A stretch of 64,000 nt of DNA. It comes from an uncultured Lentisphaerota bacterium. GTDB lineage: Bacteria; Verrucomicrobiota; Lentisphaeria; Victivallales; UBA1829. Of the stretch, positions 7,905 to 15,362 are shown piece by piece. Position numbers and translations under genes: made by a program. Each line of letters opens with the position of its first letter. Positions within the stretch are counted from its first letter, which is position 1. The notes under the pieces were generated by a model. It made no database searches, was not told the origin of the DNA, and saw only the letters and a list, made by a program, of their open reading frames with translations. The DNA lies in the NCBI GenBank assembly GCA_900320095.1, contig ONQZ01000013.1, positions 1 to 64,000 of the forward strand, written 5' to 3'.

Positions 7905-7932
7905 TTGTTTTTTCGGATTGTTGTGATATAGT
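7905..7932 (+). promoter_or_regulatory. Promoter for the lipoprotein cluster
   Basis: TTGTTT (7905-7910), 16 nt, TATAGT (7927-7932), 31 nt before the first lipoprotein start. Confidence 0.6.
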
Positions 7933-7963
7933 ATGGTAGCAACAAGTCATACGGAGCAATAAC

Positions 7964-9181
7964 ATGACCTGGATAAAAACACTGATCCGCAATCTCCTCT
8001 TCGCCGTGCTGTGCGCGTCGCTTTGCGTCTGCGGCACGGGATGCCTCTCCGCGAGCGTCCTGAACAGCGAATTCGGCTCGAAACGCTCCACGTTCACCGA
8101 TTACCGGTATGACATGTCGCCCGACCACGACGAGATCATCCTCACGTGCAAACGGAACCGGGCATACAATTTCCTGCCGCTGTACGGGTCCATCCACAGG
8201 AACGCCGCGTGGACCTGGAGTTCGACCTGGGAGGAGCGCATCCCGCTGGACCCCATGCCGGAGTACCTGATACGGTGCAGCATGATCGTGGAGACCGATC
8301 CCGAAGCAGGGCGTCTCCTGTGGGCGGACCATCTCCCGACGGCCGTGATGGAGGTCGAATCGCTCCCGATCCGGGAGGGCGAAACGTTTTATCTGAAAAT
8401 CCATCCCCAGGACCGGGAAAGGCTGTCGAAACCGTTCCAGCTCCGCCTGGTCCCGAAGAAAGCCGATCCCGAAGAAGTCCCGACGGACGCTGATGAAACC
8501 GTTTCCGCGCCGGAAAACGCTTCAGGGACCGCACCGGAAACCGTACCGGAAACGAAGACCGCCGCGCCTTCGCCGCCGGAATTCGAAAAGCGTCTCATGT
8601 TCCCGGTCTCCGTCACGCTGGACGGCAGCCGCTATGAACTCCTGACCCTCGCGCCGGAAAAGATGACGCCCGTCAATCCTTTCCGGAAGATCCGGGAAGA
8701 TCGGATCAAGGCCCTGGGGGAAAAACGGAAAGAAGCCGAACAGAAGAGAACGCAGGGGCAGAACGGAGAACGGGACGGCGCGCAGAAACAAAAGAGCGGT
8801 GGGTCACAAAGCATGCTCATGTTGCCTATGTCGGGGGTTGTTGCGGCAGCGCTACTGCTCAGTCGTACAGGGAAATCCGAACGGGGAAATCTTCTGGAGA
8901 TCGAGGAGAAAAACTGGGACTTTCAGGAGGCAAACCGGTTTCCCGGCCTTTATCCGTTCCGCGAAAGCCAGGAAGAGGTCTGCATGATCGAGTACGAACG
9001 CGCGACAGGGGAACGGTTCCCCACCGTGGATGCGGTCCTCTGGAAAACGCTCTGGATGCCGTCCGCGATCGTCGGGGACGTGATCCTTATGCCCGGCGAA
9101 ATCGTCATTTTCGGTGGAACCACCTTTCTCATTTACGCGATAGTCAAGGGGATTCAAGAAGAGGGCAGCCCGATCCAATAG
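7964..9181 (+). CDS. Lipoprotein, first of three tandem paralogues
   Basis: 405 aa. The start has GGAG 9 nt upstream. The signal sequence ends in a lipobox-like CGTGC (Cys at about 27). The paralogue core includes RYDMSPDHDEIILT, then AYNFLPLYGS, and near the end LWMPSAIVGDVILMP followed by a hydrophobic stretch. This copy carries an extra low-complexity insert (about 170-210 and 245-280, Pro/Glu/Thr and Lys/Gln-rich) and a hydrophobic segment at about 285-300 that the other two lack. The PSAxVGDVILxP ending resembles the YceK/YidQ type of small lipoprotein, but this is only a suggestion. It shares a near-identical 5' leader with the next gene. Function unknown. Confidence 0.75.
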   Translation: MTWIKTLIRNLLFAVLCASLCVCGTGCLSASVLNSEFGSKRSTFTDYRYDMSPDHDEIILTCKRNRAYNFLPLYGSIHRNAAWTWSSTWEERIPLDPMPEYLIRCSMIVETDPEAGRLLWADHLPTAVMEVESLPIREGETFYLKIHPQDRERLSKPFQLRLVPKKADPEEVPTDADETVSAPENASGTAPETVPETKTAAPSPPEFEKRLMFPVSVTLDGSRYELLTLAPEKMTPVNPFRKIREDRIKALGEKRKEAEQKRTQGQNGERDGAQKQKSGGSQSMLMLPMSGVVAAALLLSRTGKSERGNLLEIEEKNWDFQEANRFPGLYPFRESQEEVCMIEYERATGERFPTVDAVLWKTLWMPSAIVGDVILMPGEIVIFGGTTFLIYAIVKGIQEEGSPIQ

Positions 9182-9216
9182 CGCCGCCCTTATTACACGT
9201 CATACGGAGCAATAAC

Positions 9217-10122
9217 ATGAACTGGAATAAGACGCTGATCCGCAATGTCCTCTTCGCTGTGCTCGTCATGGCGGTAGGGTTCTTCTGCACCGGGTGCTGC
9301 ATGATGTCGGTCATTCAGAACCTCGGCACGACCCGGACGCATTTCAGCGAATACCGCTACGAGATGTCGCCCGGCCGCGACGAGATCATTCTCACGGGCA
9401 AGCGGACGAAGGAATACAACTATCTGCCGTTTTACGGGGCGCTTCACGAGGCGCCGGCATGGACTTCGGTCAAAAACTATGAGAAACGCATCCCGCTGAA
9501 TCCCCTGCCGGAAGACCTGATCCAGTGCAATATGGTCGTGGAAACCGCCCCTGACGCCCCGCGTGCAAAAGTCATGCCGCTTTATCCTCTGCCGCCCGGT
9601 ATCTATGATGATAACGACATAAGAAAACTTTCCCCGGACGAGGTAACGGACCTTTCCGTTGTTCAGTTCGAGTTCGAGGCGTTCGTTGACGAATTTCCGG
9701 TTGGCAAGGACGAGACGATTCATCTCCGCGTGCATCCCGACGACCTGCCGTATCTGTCCCAGCCCTTCCGGCTCATCGTATGGCATCGGGGCGAAGAGGA
9801 GCTCCCGGAGGGAAAAAGAGGCGGTTGGGATCGGTACCGCATGTTCCCTTATGCCATGAACGGCAACCGTTATGAGCTCCTGTGCAGTAATGAACTCATG
9901 CCGTTCGACGAGGAATGGCTTCGGGAAATGAAGCAGGATTACTGGCGTCCCCTCGCGATGAAGGAAATCGTAGGCTATGGAGGCGGCGAGTCCAGCGGGT
10001 CTCCATCGTTCGGGGTGATCTGCTGGAAGGTCCTGTGGTTCCCGTCGGCGGTCGTCGGAGATGTGATTTTGATCCCGGTTTCCATTCCAATCTTGCTCCT
10101 GGTGGTCGCGTTCGGCTCGTAA
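9217..10122 (+). CDS. Lipoprotein, second of three tandem paralogues
   Basis: 301 aa. The leader and first codons (9199-9246) repeat those of the preceding gene (7947-7993) almost base for base, including the GGAGC ribosome binding site, so the two arose by duplication. The lipobox-like CTGC (Cys about 26) ends the signal sequence. Shared motifs are RYEMSPGRDEIILT, EYNYLPFYGA, IPLNPLPEDLI and the C-terminal LWFPSAVVGDVILIP with a hydrophobic tail. It lacks the low-complexity insert of the first paralogue and has a short Asp-rich segment (YDDNDIRKL) instead. Probably an outer- or inner-membrane lipoprotein; function unknown. Confidence 0.75.
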   Translation: MNWNKTLIRNVLFAVLVMAVGFFCTGCCMMSVIQNLGTTRTHFSEYRYEMSPGRDEIILTGKRTKEYNYLPFYGALHEAPAWTSVKNYEKRIPLNPLPEDLIQCNMVVETAPDAPRAKVMPLYPLPPGIYDDNDIRKLSPDEVTDLSVVQFEFEAFVDEFPVGKDETIHLRVHPDDLPYLSQPFRLIVWHRGEEELPEGKRGGWDRYRMFPYAMNGNRYELLCSNELMPFDEEWLREMKQDYWRPLAMKEIVGYGGGESSGSPSFGVICWKVLWFPSAVVGDVILIPVSIPILLLVVAFGS

Positions 10123-10133
10123 AGGGCTGGTGT

Positions 10134-10221
10134 CATGAACATTTTGAACCGAATTAAGTACTTTCATATATAGCTCAAATCCGGAGAAAATCAAGTCATG
10201 AACATTCTGAACCGAATTAAA
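10134..10221 (+). repeat. Imperfect direct repeat: truncated copy of a gene start
   Basis: The 5' end of the following membrane-protein gene (10196-10221, starting TCATGAACATTCTGAACC) is repeated at 10134-10158 with one or two changes, where it opens a 12-codon frame that stops at TAG (10170-10172). It looks like a small partial duplication with a dead first copy. Confidence 0.7.
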
Positions 10222-10569
10222 AACTTTCATCCCGGTCCCGTCTGCAAATCGGTGGTCCTCTTCGTCGTCCTGTTAAGTCTTGCGCTCATTTTCTGGTTCC
10301 TCTCGCTCGAACACAACACAAGCAACACCTCCTTTTTCTGGGTAAACGTCATCGACACCCTTTGGGGTTTGCTTTTTCTTGCCTCCTGGATCCAGCTGAT
10401 ACGGGTTGACAAGATATTCAAACGAAATTACCCGGACAAACCGGGCTTGGGCTTCTTCGTGAAACCGACGCATCCGGTCAAAAGAGCGCTGATGGTGATT
10501 TTTACGACACTGGCGGTGATCCTTCTGCTCTCGTCCTGTGTCATCTGGTGCGCCGCTGCTGTCCAATGA
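10198..10569 (+). CDS. Small membrane protein within the lipoprotein cluster
   Basis: 123 aa. Three predicted membrane helices: about 17-37, 46-65 and 95-117, with a basic loop between the second and third. No family recognised. It lies 75 nt after the second lipoprotein and its stop codon (TGA at 10567-10569) overlaps the start of the third, so translation of the third lipoprotein is probably coupled to it. Its place between lipoprotein paralogues suggests it works with them at the envelope. The last residues are a hydrophobic SSCVIWCAAAVQ stretch, which could resemble a displaced signal sequence. Confidence 0.65.
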   Translation: MNILNRIKNFHPGPVCKSVVLFVVLLSLALIFWFLSLEHNTSNTSFFWVNVIDTLWGLLFLASWIQLIRVDKIFKRNYPDKPGLGFFVKPTHPVKRALMVIFTTLAVILLLSSCVIWCAAAVQ

Positions 10570-11429
10570 GAACGAAAATGAAAGAATCCCTTTTCCCAAA
10601 CCGTTTGCTGCGGCCCCTCCTGCCGCTCGTGGCTGTCTGCGTCCTGATGCTGTTTTGCACCGGGTGCTTTACGGCGGAAACGCTGAAGCATGTCGGAACC
10701 ACGACCGTATCCCGCACTGGGTATGAATGGGAGCTTTCCCCCGACAAAAGCGAGGTCATCGCGACCGCGAAACTGAAGACGGCCTATAACTATCTGCCGT
10801 TTTACGGCCGCGGCGCTTTGTTCCACTCGCTCCCCGCATGGACCACGTCCCGTACCTACGAAAAACATTTCCCGCTGGAACCGCTCCATGAGAATCTGGT
10901 CCGGTTTTATCTTGAGGTGGAGCCGGACGCTGGCGCCATGCCGGTTAACATGCACGTTTCCAGCATGATGGGGAAACCGTATTTTCTGTATAATTTGGCG
11001 GAGCATGTTGACAACGAAACAATTCCGCCCGCGGACAATCGGTCAATCGTCAACGGGGAAACGCTTCGCATGCGAATCCGCCCCGAAGACATTTCCGCCT
11101 TGTCCGAACCGTATTGCGTCCTGACGGTCCAGGCCAGGGACGCCTTTCGGAATCTACCAACAGAGTATTTGGCATTCCCGTACGCGCAGGACGGCAATCG
11201 TTACACGATGATCGCTTGCAGATACTTCGGGGCGAATGCCGAGCTCAATCCGTTCGACGAAGAAGCCATGCTTCAGAAAACCGGAGAACAGAAGGCGGGA
11301 CCGTTCGGCTGGTGCTTCCGGATCCTTGCCCTTCCGCCCGCGGTTGCCGTGGACGTGCTTGCCATTCCTATTTATATTTGGGTCCCGATCGCTTTGTATT
11401 TCGATCTTAACGAACATAACGGGCTATGA
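10566..11429 (+). CDS. Lipoprotein, third of three tandem paralogues
   Basis: 287 aa from the ATG at 10566, which overlaps the upstream stop as ATGA; an ATG at 10578 is equally possible. The signal sequence ends at a CTGC lipobox (Cys about 34). Family motifs are YEWELSPDKSEVIAT, AYNYLPFYGR, FPLEPLHENLV and near the C-terminus LALPPAVAVDVLAIPIYIW. It is more diverged than the first two, which resemble each other most. It ends the cluster; a fresh promoter for the toxin-antitoxin pair follows. No function can be assigned. Confidence 0.7.
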   Translation: MRTKMKESLFPNRLLRPLLPLVAVCVLMLFCTGCFTAETLKHVGTTTVSRTGYEWELSPDKSEVIATAKLKTAYNYLPFYGRGALFHSLPAWTTSRTYEKHFPLEPLHENLVRFYLEVEPDAGAMPVNMHVSSMMGKPYFLYNLAEHVDNETIPPADNRSIVNGETLRMRIRPEDISALSEPYCVLTVQARDAFRNLPTEYLAFPYAQDGNRYTMIACRYFGANAELNPFDEEAMLQKTGEQKAGPFGWCFRILALPPAVAVDVLAIPIYIWVPIALYFDLNEHNGL

Positions 11430-11466
11430 CGGTCGAATCGTGCGTTTCGTTTTTTTCTTTTCTTGC

Positions 11467-11494
11467 TTGACTTTTGAAAAACAGCACGTATATT
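11467..11494 (+). promoter_or_regulatory. Promoter of the antitoxin/PIN-toxin pair
   Basis: TTGACT (11467-11472), 16 nt, TATATT (11489-11494). It is overlapped by the palindrome at 11484-11514. Confidence 0.75.
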
Positions 11495-11514
11495 ATGTTT
11501 TGCAGGATACGTGC
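11484..11514 (+). promoter_or_regulatory. Operator-like perfect inverted repeat over the -10 and start site
   Basis: GCACGTAT (11484-11491) and ATACGTGC (11507-11514) are exact reverse complements with 15 nt between them. They cover the -10 and the expected transcription start of the toxin-antitoxin operon. VapB-like antitoxins commonly bind such sites to repress their own operon, so autoregulation is expected. Confidence 0.65.
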
Positions 11515-11533
11515 AACAACATGGAGAGGGATT

Positions 11534-11806
11534 ATGCCCAGAACAAGAAAACTTACTTTGACGGCTACGCCGGAGATCATCGCACTGGCAGAGGAGCAGG
11601 CCAGAAACGAGGGCACAAGCATTTCTTCGATGTTCTCCAATTTTATTATGGCAAAATCCCGGATGAGCGGAAAACACGAAAGCCCGCGCGACCGGAAGAT
11701 CGGTCCGATCACGAAATCCCTGACGGGGATCGTCAAGCTTCCGGACGACTTTGATGAAAAAGACTTCATGGGTCAGGTCTTTGCTGAAAAATACGGACTG
11801 AAATGA
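11534..11806 (+). CDS. Antitoxin (DUF6364-like) of a PIN toxin-antitoxin pair
   Basis: 90 aa. The start at 11534 is set by GGAGAGGG just upstream. The N-terminal half, KLTLTATPEIIALAEEQARNEGTSISSMFSNFI, is the pattern of small ribbon-helix-helix-type antitoxins in which a strand pairs to make the DNA-binding sheet. The Lys/Arg-rich middle and the acidic C-terminus (LPDDFDEKDFMGQVFAEKYG) should neutralise the toxin. The stop overlaps the toxin start by 4 nt (ATGA), the usual coupling in such modules. It likely represses its own promoter through the palindrome upstream. Confidence 0.8.
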   Translation: MPRTRKLTLTATPEIIALAEEQARNEGTSISSMFSNFIMAKSRMSGKHESPRDRKIGPITKSLTGIVKLPDDFDEKDFMGQVFAEKYGLK

Positions 11807-12210
11807 AGCTTTTTCTGGACACCAACGTCATCATTGACGTGATCGCGTCGCGCGAACCTTTCGTTGAAGATTCCCGCAAAGTCCTTTCTCTCTGTGAACG
11901 GGGAAAAGCGGAGGGCGTCATGTCCGCCCTTACCCTCTGCACGATCTCGTATGTGCTGCGCAAATGCGCCGCGCCCGGAACGCTTCGGCGCCAGATCCGG
12001 GATTTGCGGAATCTGCTTCCTCCGGTCGACCTCACGACACAGCTTCTGGACAGGGCCATTTCATCGACGATCACCGACTTCGAAGATGCCGTGCAGTTCT
12101 ACTCGGCGGTTTACTGCGACGCGGACTGCATTATCACGAGAAACGCAAAGGATTTCCCGCAAGACAGCATCCCAGTCCTATCTCCAACCGCCTTTTTGAA
12201 TCTGAAATAA
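11803..12210 (+). CDS. PIN-domain toxin (VapC-like ribonuclease)
   Basis: 135 aa, normal for the family. The PIN acidic residues are visible: Asp6 in FLDTNVIIDV, a Glu in the helix near residue 40 (KAEGVMS region), and Asp/Glu in TDFEDAVQFYSA with a further Asp in CDADCIITRNAKDF. These bind Mg2+ or Mn2+ for RNA cleavage. PIN toxins of this kind cut tRNA or rRNA when their antitoxin is degraded. It is translationally coupled to the antitoxin. No terminator is evident before the ribosomal promoter at 12308. Confidence 0.85.
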   Translation: MKLFLDTNVIIDVIASREPFVEDSRKVLSLCERGKAEGVMSALTLCTISYVLRKCAAPGTLRRQIRDLRNLLPPVDLTTQLLDRAISSTITDFEDAVQFYSAVYCDADCIITRNAKDFPQDSIPVLSPTAFLNLK

Positions 12211-12307
12211 TCCGGTCTGCGACGCGGCAAAACAAGGCACTATTTCCGAATTGTTTCGGTTTTAACAAAGATTTTCAGAAAAAAAAGCGAAAAAAAGATG
12301 AGAGGGT

Positions 12308-12336
12308 TTGAAAAAGAGGGAGGCGGGGTGTATAGT
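12308..12336 (+). promoter_or_regulatory. Promoter of the ribosomal alpha operon
   Basis: TTGAAA (12308-12313), 17 nt, TATAGT (12331-12336). It starts a leader of about 140 nt ahead of rpmJ. Confidence 0.75.
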
Positions 12337-12339
12337 ATT

Positions 12340-12484
12340 AGCTCATTTGTGTATCGCGGCAAATTGTGGTGATTGCCGCGCATTCCATAGCACAAACCGC
12401 ACGTATGACAGTACAGACCGGAGCATGATCCCCGGGCCGCACTGTCATGGACTCGAACAATACAAGATAAATCGGAGTACGAAA
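12340..12484 (+). promoter_or_regulatory. Structured 5' leader of the alpha operon
   Basis: Two strong hairpins: CGCGGCAA (12355-12362) with TTGCCGCG (12373-12380), and ATGACAGT (12405-12412) with ACTGTCAT (12441-12448), the second enclosing a CCCCGGG stretch. No gene is seen. Leaders of ribosomal protein operons often bind one of their own products; in other bacteria the alpha operon is controlled by S4, whose gene is not in this operon. Confidence 0.55.
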
Positions 12485-12601
12485 ATGAAAGTCACTTCGT
12501 CCATCAAGCGCAGATGTGAAAACTGCCAGATCATCAAGCGCAAAGGCGTGGTCCGCGTGGTCTGCTCCCGCAACCCCCGCCACAAACAGAAACAAGGCTA
12601 A
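12485..12601 (+). CDS. rpmJ: 50S ribosomal protein L36
   Basis: 38 aa, basic, [21 protein letters not shown] with the zinc ligands CENC, a later Cys (VVCSRN) and His (PRHKQ). This is the C+ zinc-binding form. It binds 23S rRNA late in 50S assembly. It opens the alpha operon, 18 nt before rpsM; a weak GGAG lies upstream of the start. Confidence 0.95.
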   Translation: MKVTSSIKRRCENCQIIKRKGVVRVVCSRNPRHKQKQG

Positions 12602-12619
12602 GCCCGGAGACAACGAACC

Positions 12620-13063
12620 ATGCCCAGAATTTTAGGTGTAGACATCCCGATGAACAAGCGCGTGAAGTATGCGCTTCAGGCCATTTACGGTATCGGTCCC
12701 GCGATCGCGGAAGAGATCATCGTCAAGGCGAACATCGACCCCAACCTGAAAGCCAGCCAGCTTTCCGACGAAAACATTTCGGCGATCACCACTCTGCTTC
12801 AGAACGACTACACGGTGGAAGGCGACCTCCGCCGTGAGATCATGATCAACGTCCGCCGCCTCCAGGCGATCGGATGCTACCGCGGCCTCCGCCACAAGAA
12901 AGGTCTCCCGACCCGCGGCCAGCGTACGCGCACCAACGCCCGTACCCGCAAAGGCAAACGCGTTACCGTCGGCGCCATCCGCGACAAAACGCAGCGCCGC
13001 ACCGCCGCCTCCGACAAGGCCGCGGCCGCCGAAGCTGCTGCCGGCAAAGCCGCCAAGAAATGA
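12620..13063 (+). CDS. rpsM: 30S ribosomal protein S13
   Basis: 147 aa; most S13 proteins are about 120. The start MPRILGVDIPMNKRV, the helix-turn ALQAIYGIGPAIAEEI and the basic RGLRHKKGLPTRGQRTRTNARTRKGK are classic S13, which sits in the 30S head and touches tRNA and the 50S bridge. Beyond about residue 125 an Ala/Lys-rich tail (DKAAAAEAAAGKAAKK) is added. A GGAG ribosome binding site precedes it. rpsK follows after 48 nt. Confidence 0.96.
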   Translation: MPRILGVDIPMNKRVKYALQAIYGIGPAIAEEIIVKANIDPNLKASQLSDENISAITTLLQNDYTVEGDLRREIMINVRRLQAIGCYRGLRHKKGLPTRGQRTRTNARTRKGKRVTVGAIRDKTQRRTAASDKAAAAEAAAGKAAKK

Positions 13064-13111
13064 TCCGCCTGAGAACAGCAAACGAATCAACGAAAAGGTC
13101 ATCGATCTACT

Positions 13112-13570
13112 ATGTCTGACGAAATCAAAGAAACCGCAGCTGCGACTCAGGCTGCTGCCGAAGCCGAAGCTCCGGCCGCCGAGGCCGCCGCGGTCGACAA
13201 CAAGCGCAAGAAAACCGGCCGTTACATCCCCAACGGCATCGCTTTCATTCATGCCACGTTCAACAATACGAAAGTGGCGTTCACGGACCTTCACGGCAAC
13301 GTGATCGCGTGGTCCTCCTCCGGCAAGAACGGCTTCAAGGGCTCCCGCAAGAGCACCGCGTACGCCGCCCAGGTCGTCGCCGCCGACGCCGCCAAGAAGG
13401 CGCAGGCATTCGGCATGAAGGACGTCGAAGTCCGCATCAAAGGACCGGGCGCCGGCCGCGAATCCGCCGTCCGAGGCATCGCCTCCACCGGCATGGAAGT
13501 CAGCTGCATCAAGGACATCACCCCGGTTCCCCACAACGGCTGCCGTCCCCCGAAGCGCCGCCGCAACTGA
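13112..13570 (+). CDS. rpsK: 30S ribosomal protein S11
   Basis: 152 aa. The conserved part starts about residue 35 ([20 protein letters not shown]) and ends in the invariant [16 protein letters not shown]11 lines the mRNA exit region of the 30S platform. The first 34 residues are an Ala/Glu-rich extension ([20 protein letters not shown]) not present in typical S11. In most bacteria rpsD (S4) follows rpsK; here rpoA follows directly. Confidence 0.96.
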   Translation: MSDEIKETAAATQAAAEAEAPAAEAAAVDNKRKKTGRYIPNGIAFIHATFNNTKVAFTDLHGNVIAWSSSGKNGFKGSRKSTAYAAQVVAADAAKKAQAFGMKDVEVRIKGPGAGRESAVRGIASTGMEVSCIKDITPVPHNGCRPPKRRRN

Positions 13571-13667
13571 CGGTTCTTCCGTTATTCTGTCCGGGCCGGA
13601 CTTCCGGCCGCCCAGTTTAACCCCGAACCGATAAACCAGTCAACTCAATTACCGGAGGTACTTCAAT

Positions 13668-14696
13668 ATGGCTTCTGTACTCACATTCCCGATGCCGCAT
13701 GGGATCGTCGTGGACGAAGAAACCGCTTCGAACACCTATGCCAAGTTCACCGCCGCTCCGTTCCAGAGCGGATTCGGTCACACCATCGGCAACGCCCTCC
13801 GCCGGGTGCTTCTCTCCTCCCTTGAGGGCGCGGCGATCTCCGCGGTCCGTTTCGACGGCACCACGCACGAGTTCTCCACGCTTCCGCACGTGATCGAGGA
13901 CGTCACCGAGATCATCCTCAACCTGAAGAAGGTCAAACTCAATCTGAACTCCGATCAGGTCAAGGTCCTCGAGATCCGCAAGAAGAAAGCCGGCCCGGTC
14001 ACCGCCGCCGACATCATCACGGAAGGCACCGTCGAGGTCCTCAACCCCGACCAGCTCATCTGCACGCTTGACAAGGATTTCCCGTTCCACTGCGAACTTG
14101 AGGTCTCCAAAGGCCGCGGCTGGCAGCCCGCCGAACGCAACAAGCGCCCCGACCATCCGCTCGGGACCATCGCGATCGACTGCCTCTTCAGCCCGATCAC
14201 CTATGTCCGCTACCAGGTCAGCGCCACTCGCGTCGGCGAAGAGACCGAAATGGACAGCCTCACGATTGAGATCCACACGGACGGCCGCGTGACCCCGAAC
14301 GACGCCCTGGAAAAGGCAGCGAGGATCCTCAAGGACCATCTCCGCCCGTTCCTCGGCAGCCACGCCGCCGACTCCGACATCTACAACCCGATCTCCGAAG
14401 AGGACATGAAGCGCTTCAAGCTCCTCACGCAGGACGTCGACGTCCTCGAGCTGAGCGTGCGCGCCCAGAACTGCCTCAACAATGCGGACATCAAGCTCCT
14501 CGGCGAACTCTGCCTCAAGACAGAATCCAAGATGCTCAAGTACCGCAACTTCGGCAAGAAGTCCCTCGACGAAATCAAGGAAAAGCTTGCCACGTTGAAC
14601 CTCTCCCTCGGAATGACTCTCTCCGAAGAACTCGAAACCGCCATTCTCGCCGAGGCCGAACGCGCCAAGGCAGTGAAGAACAAAGCGGGAGACTAA
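13668..14696 (+). CDS. rpoA: DNA-directed RNA polymerase alpha subunit
   Basis: 342 aa, usual length. N-terminal dimerisation domain with FGHTIGNALRRVLLSSLEGAAI and later the PLGTIAIDCLFSPI segment; flexible linker near 250; C-terminal domain with two helix-hairpin-helix elements (LSVRAQNCLNNADIKLLGEL, FGKKSLDEIKEKL) that binds UP elements and activators. GGAGGT lies 9 nt before the ATG. It stands between rpsK and rplQ as in most bacteria. Confidence 0.97.
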   Translation: MASVLTFPMPHGIVVDEETASNTYAKFTAAPFQSGFGHTIGNALRRVLLSSLEGAAISAVRFDGTTHEFSTLPHVIEDVTEIILNLKKVKLNLNSDQVKVLEIRKKKAGPVTAADIITEGTVEVLNPDQLICTLDKDFPFHCELEVSKGRGWQPAERNKRPDHPLGTIAIDCLFSPITYVRYQVSATRVGEETEMDSLTIEIHTDGRVTPNDALEKAARILKDHLRPFLGSHAADSDIYNPISEEDMKRFKLLTQDVDVLELSVRAQNCLNNADIKLLGELCLKTESKMLKYRNFGKKSLDEIKEKLATLNLSLGMTLSEELETAILAEAERAKAVKNKAGD

Positions 14697-14700
14697 TATC

Positions 14701-15144
14701 ATGCGTCACCTCGTACATACTGCTAAACTCAACCGCAACTGCGGCCACCGCAAGGCCATGCTTGTCAACCTCGCATGCAGCCTGATCGAACACGAATCCA
14801 TCCAGACCACCACGATCCGCGCGAAGGAACTCCGCCGCTTCGTCGAACGTCTCATCACCATGGCCAAGGCCGGCGGCGACCACAAGCGCCGTCTCGCTTA
14901 CGCCAAGCTGAAAATCAACACCCCGTCCGAATTCGCACAGACCAAGAAGCTCGTCCTCAAGAAGCTCTTCGACGAACTCGGACCCCGCTTCGCCGACCGT
15001 CAGGGCGGATACACCCGTATCATCCACATGCCGGCCCGCAGAGGCGACTCCGCTCCCATGTGCCTGATCCAGCTCCTCAACGAGCCCGTCAAGGCAAAGG
15101 CGAAGAAGGAAGAAGCCAAGGCCGAAGAAGCCAAGGCCGAGTGA
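14701..15144 (+). CDS. rplQ: 50S ribosomal protein L17
   Basis: 147 aa. MRHLVHTAKLNRNCGHRKAML is the conserved start, followed by the helical core LACSLIEHESIQTTTIRAKELR and the C-terminal GGYTRIIHMPARRGDSAPMCLIQL. The last 20 or so residues are a Lys/Glu/Ala-rich tail with repeated KAEEA. It ends the alpha operon, 4 nt after rpoA, and is followed by a strong terminator. Confidence 0.96.
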   Translation: MRHLVHTAKLNRNCGHRKAMLVNLACSLIEHESIQTTTIRAKELRRFVERLITMAKAGGDHKRRLAYAKLKINTPSEFAQTKKLVLKKLFDELGPRFADRQGGYTRIIHMPARRGDSAPMCLIQLLNEPVKAKAKKEEAKAEEAKAE

Positions 15145-15217
15145 GTTTTCACTTGACTGACCGGATGGGCGGTCCGCCGCCCGTTCGGAATAAGCCTTCC
15201 TTTCAGGATGCGATTCC

Positions 15218-15245
15218 AAGTCCTCCATTCGGGGGGCTTTTTTTA
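15218..15245 (+). terminator. Terminator of the alpha operon
   Basis: AAGTCCTCC (15218-15226) pairs with GGGGGGCTT (15231-15239) across a 4-nt loop, followed by a run of T. Confidence 0.85.
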
Positions 15246-15299
15246 TGGTTGTGTCCGGCACTCCCTCGACTGAAAAGCCCTGAAAAAACTGTTCCCGCC

Positions 15300-15328
15300 T
15301 TGAAAAAAAGCAAAACCTCTGCTATATT
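15300..15328 (+). promoter_or_regulatory. Promoter of the DUF3990/DUF3791-type unit
   Basis: TTGAAA (15300-15305), 17 nt, TATATT (15323-15328). Confidence 0.7.
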
Positions 15329-15362
15329 AGCTCATTCGTGAAACGGAACGGAGGATTCCACG

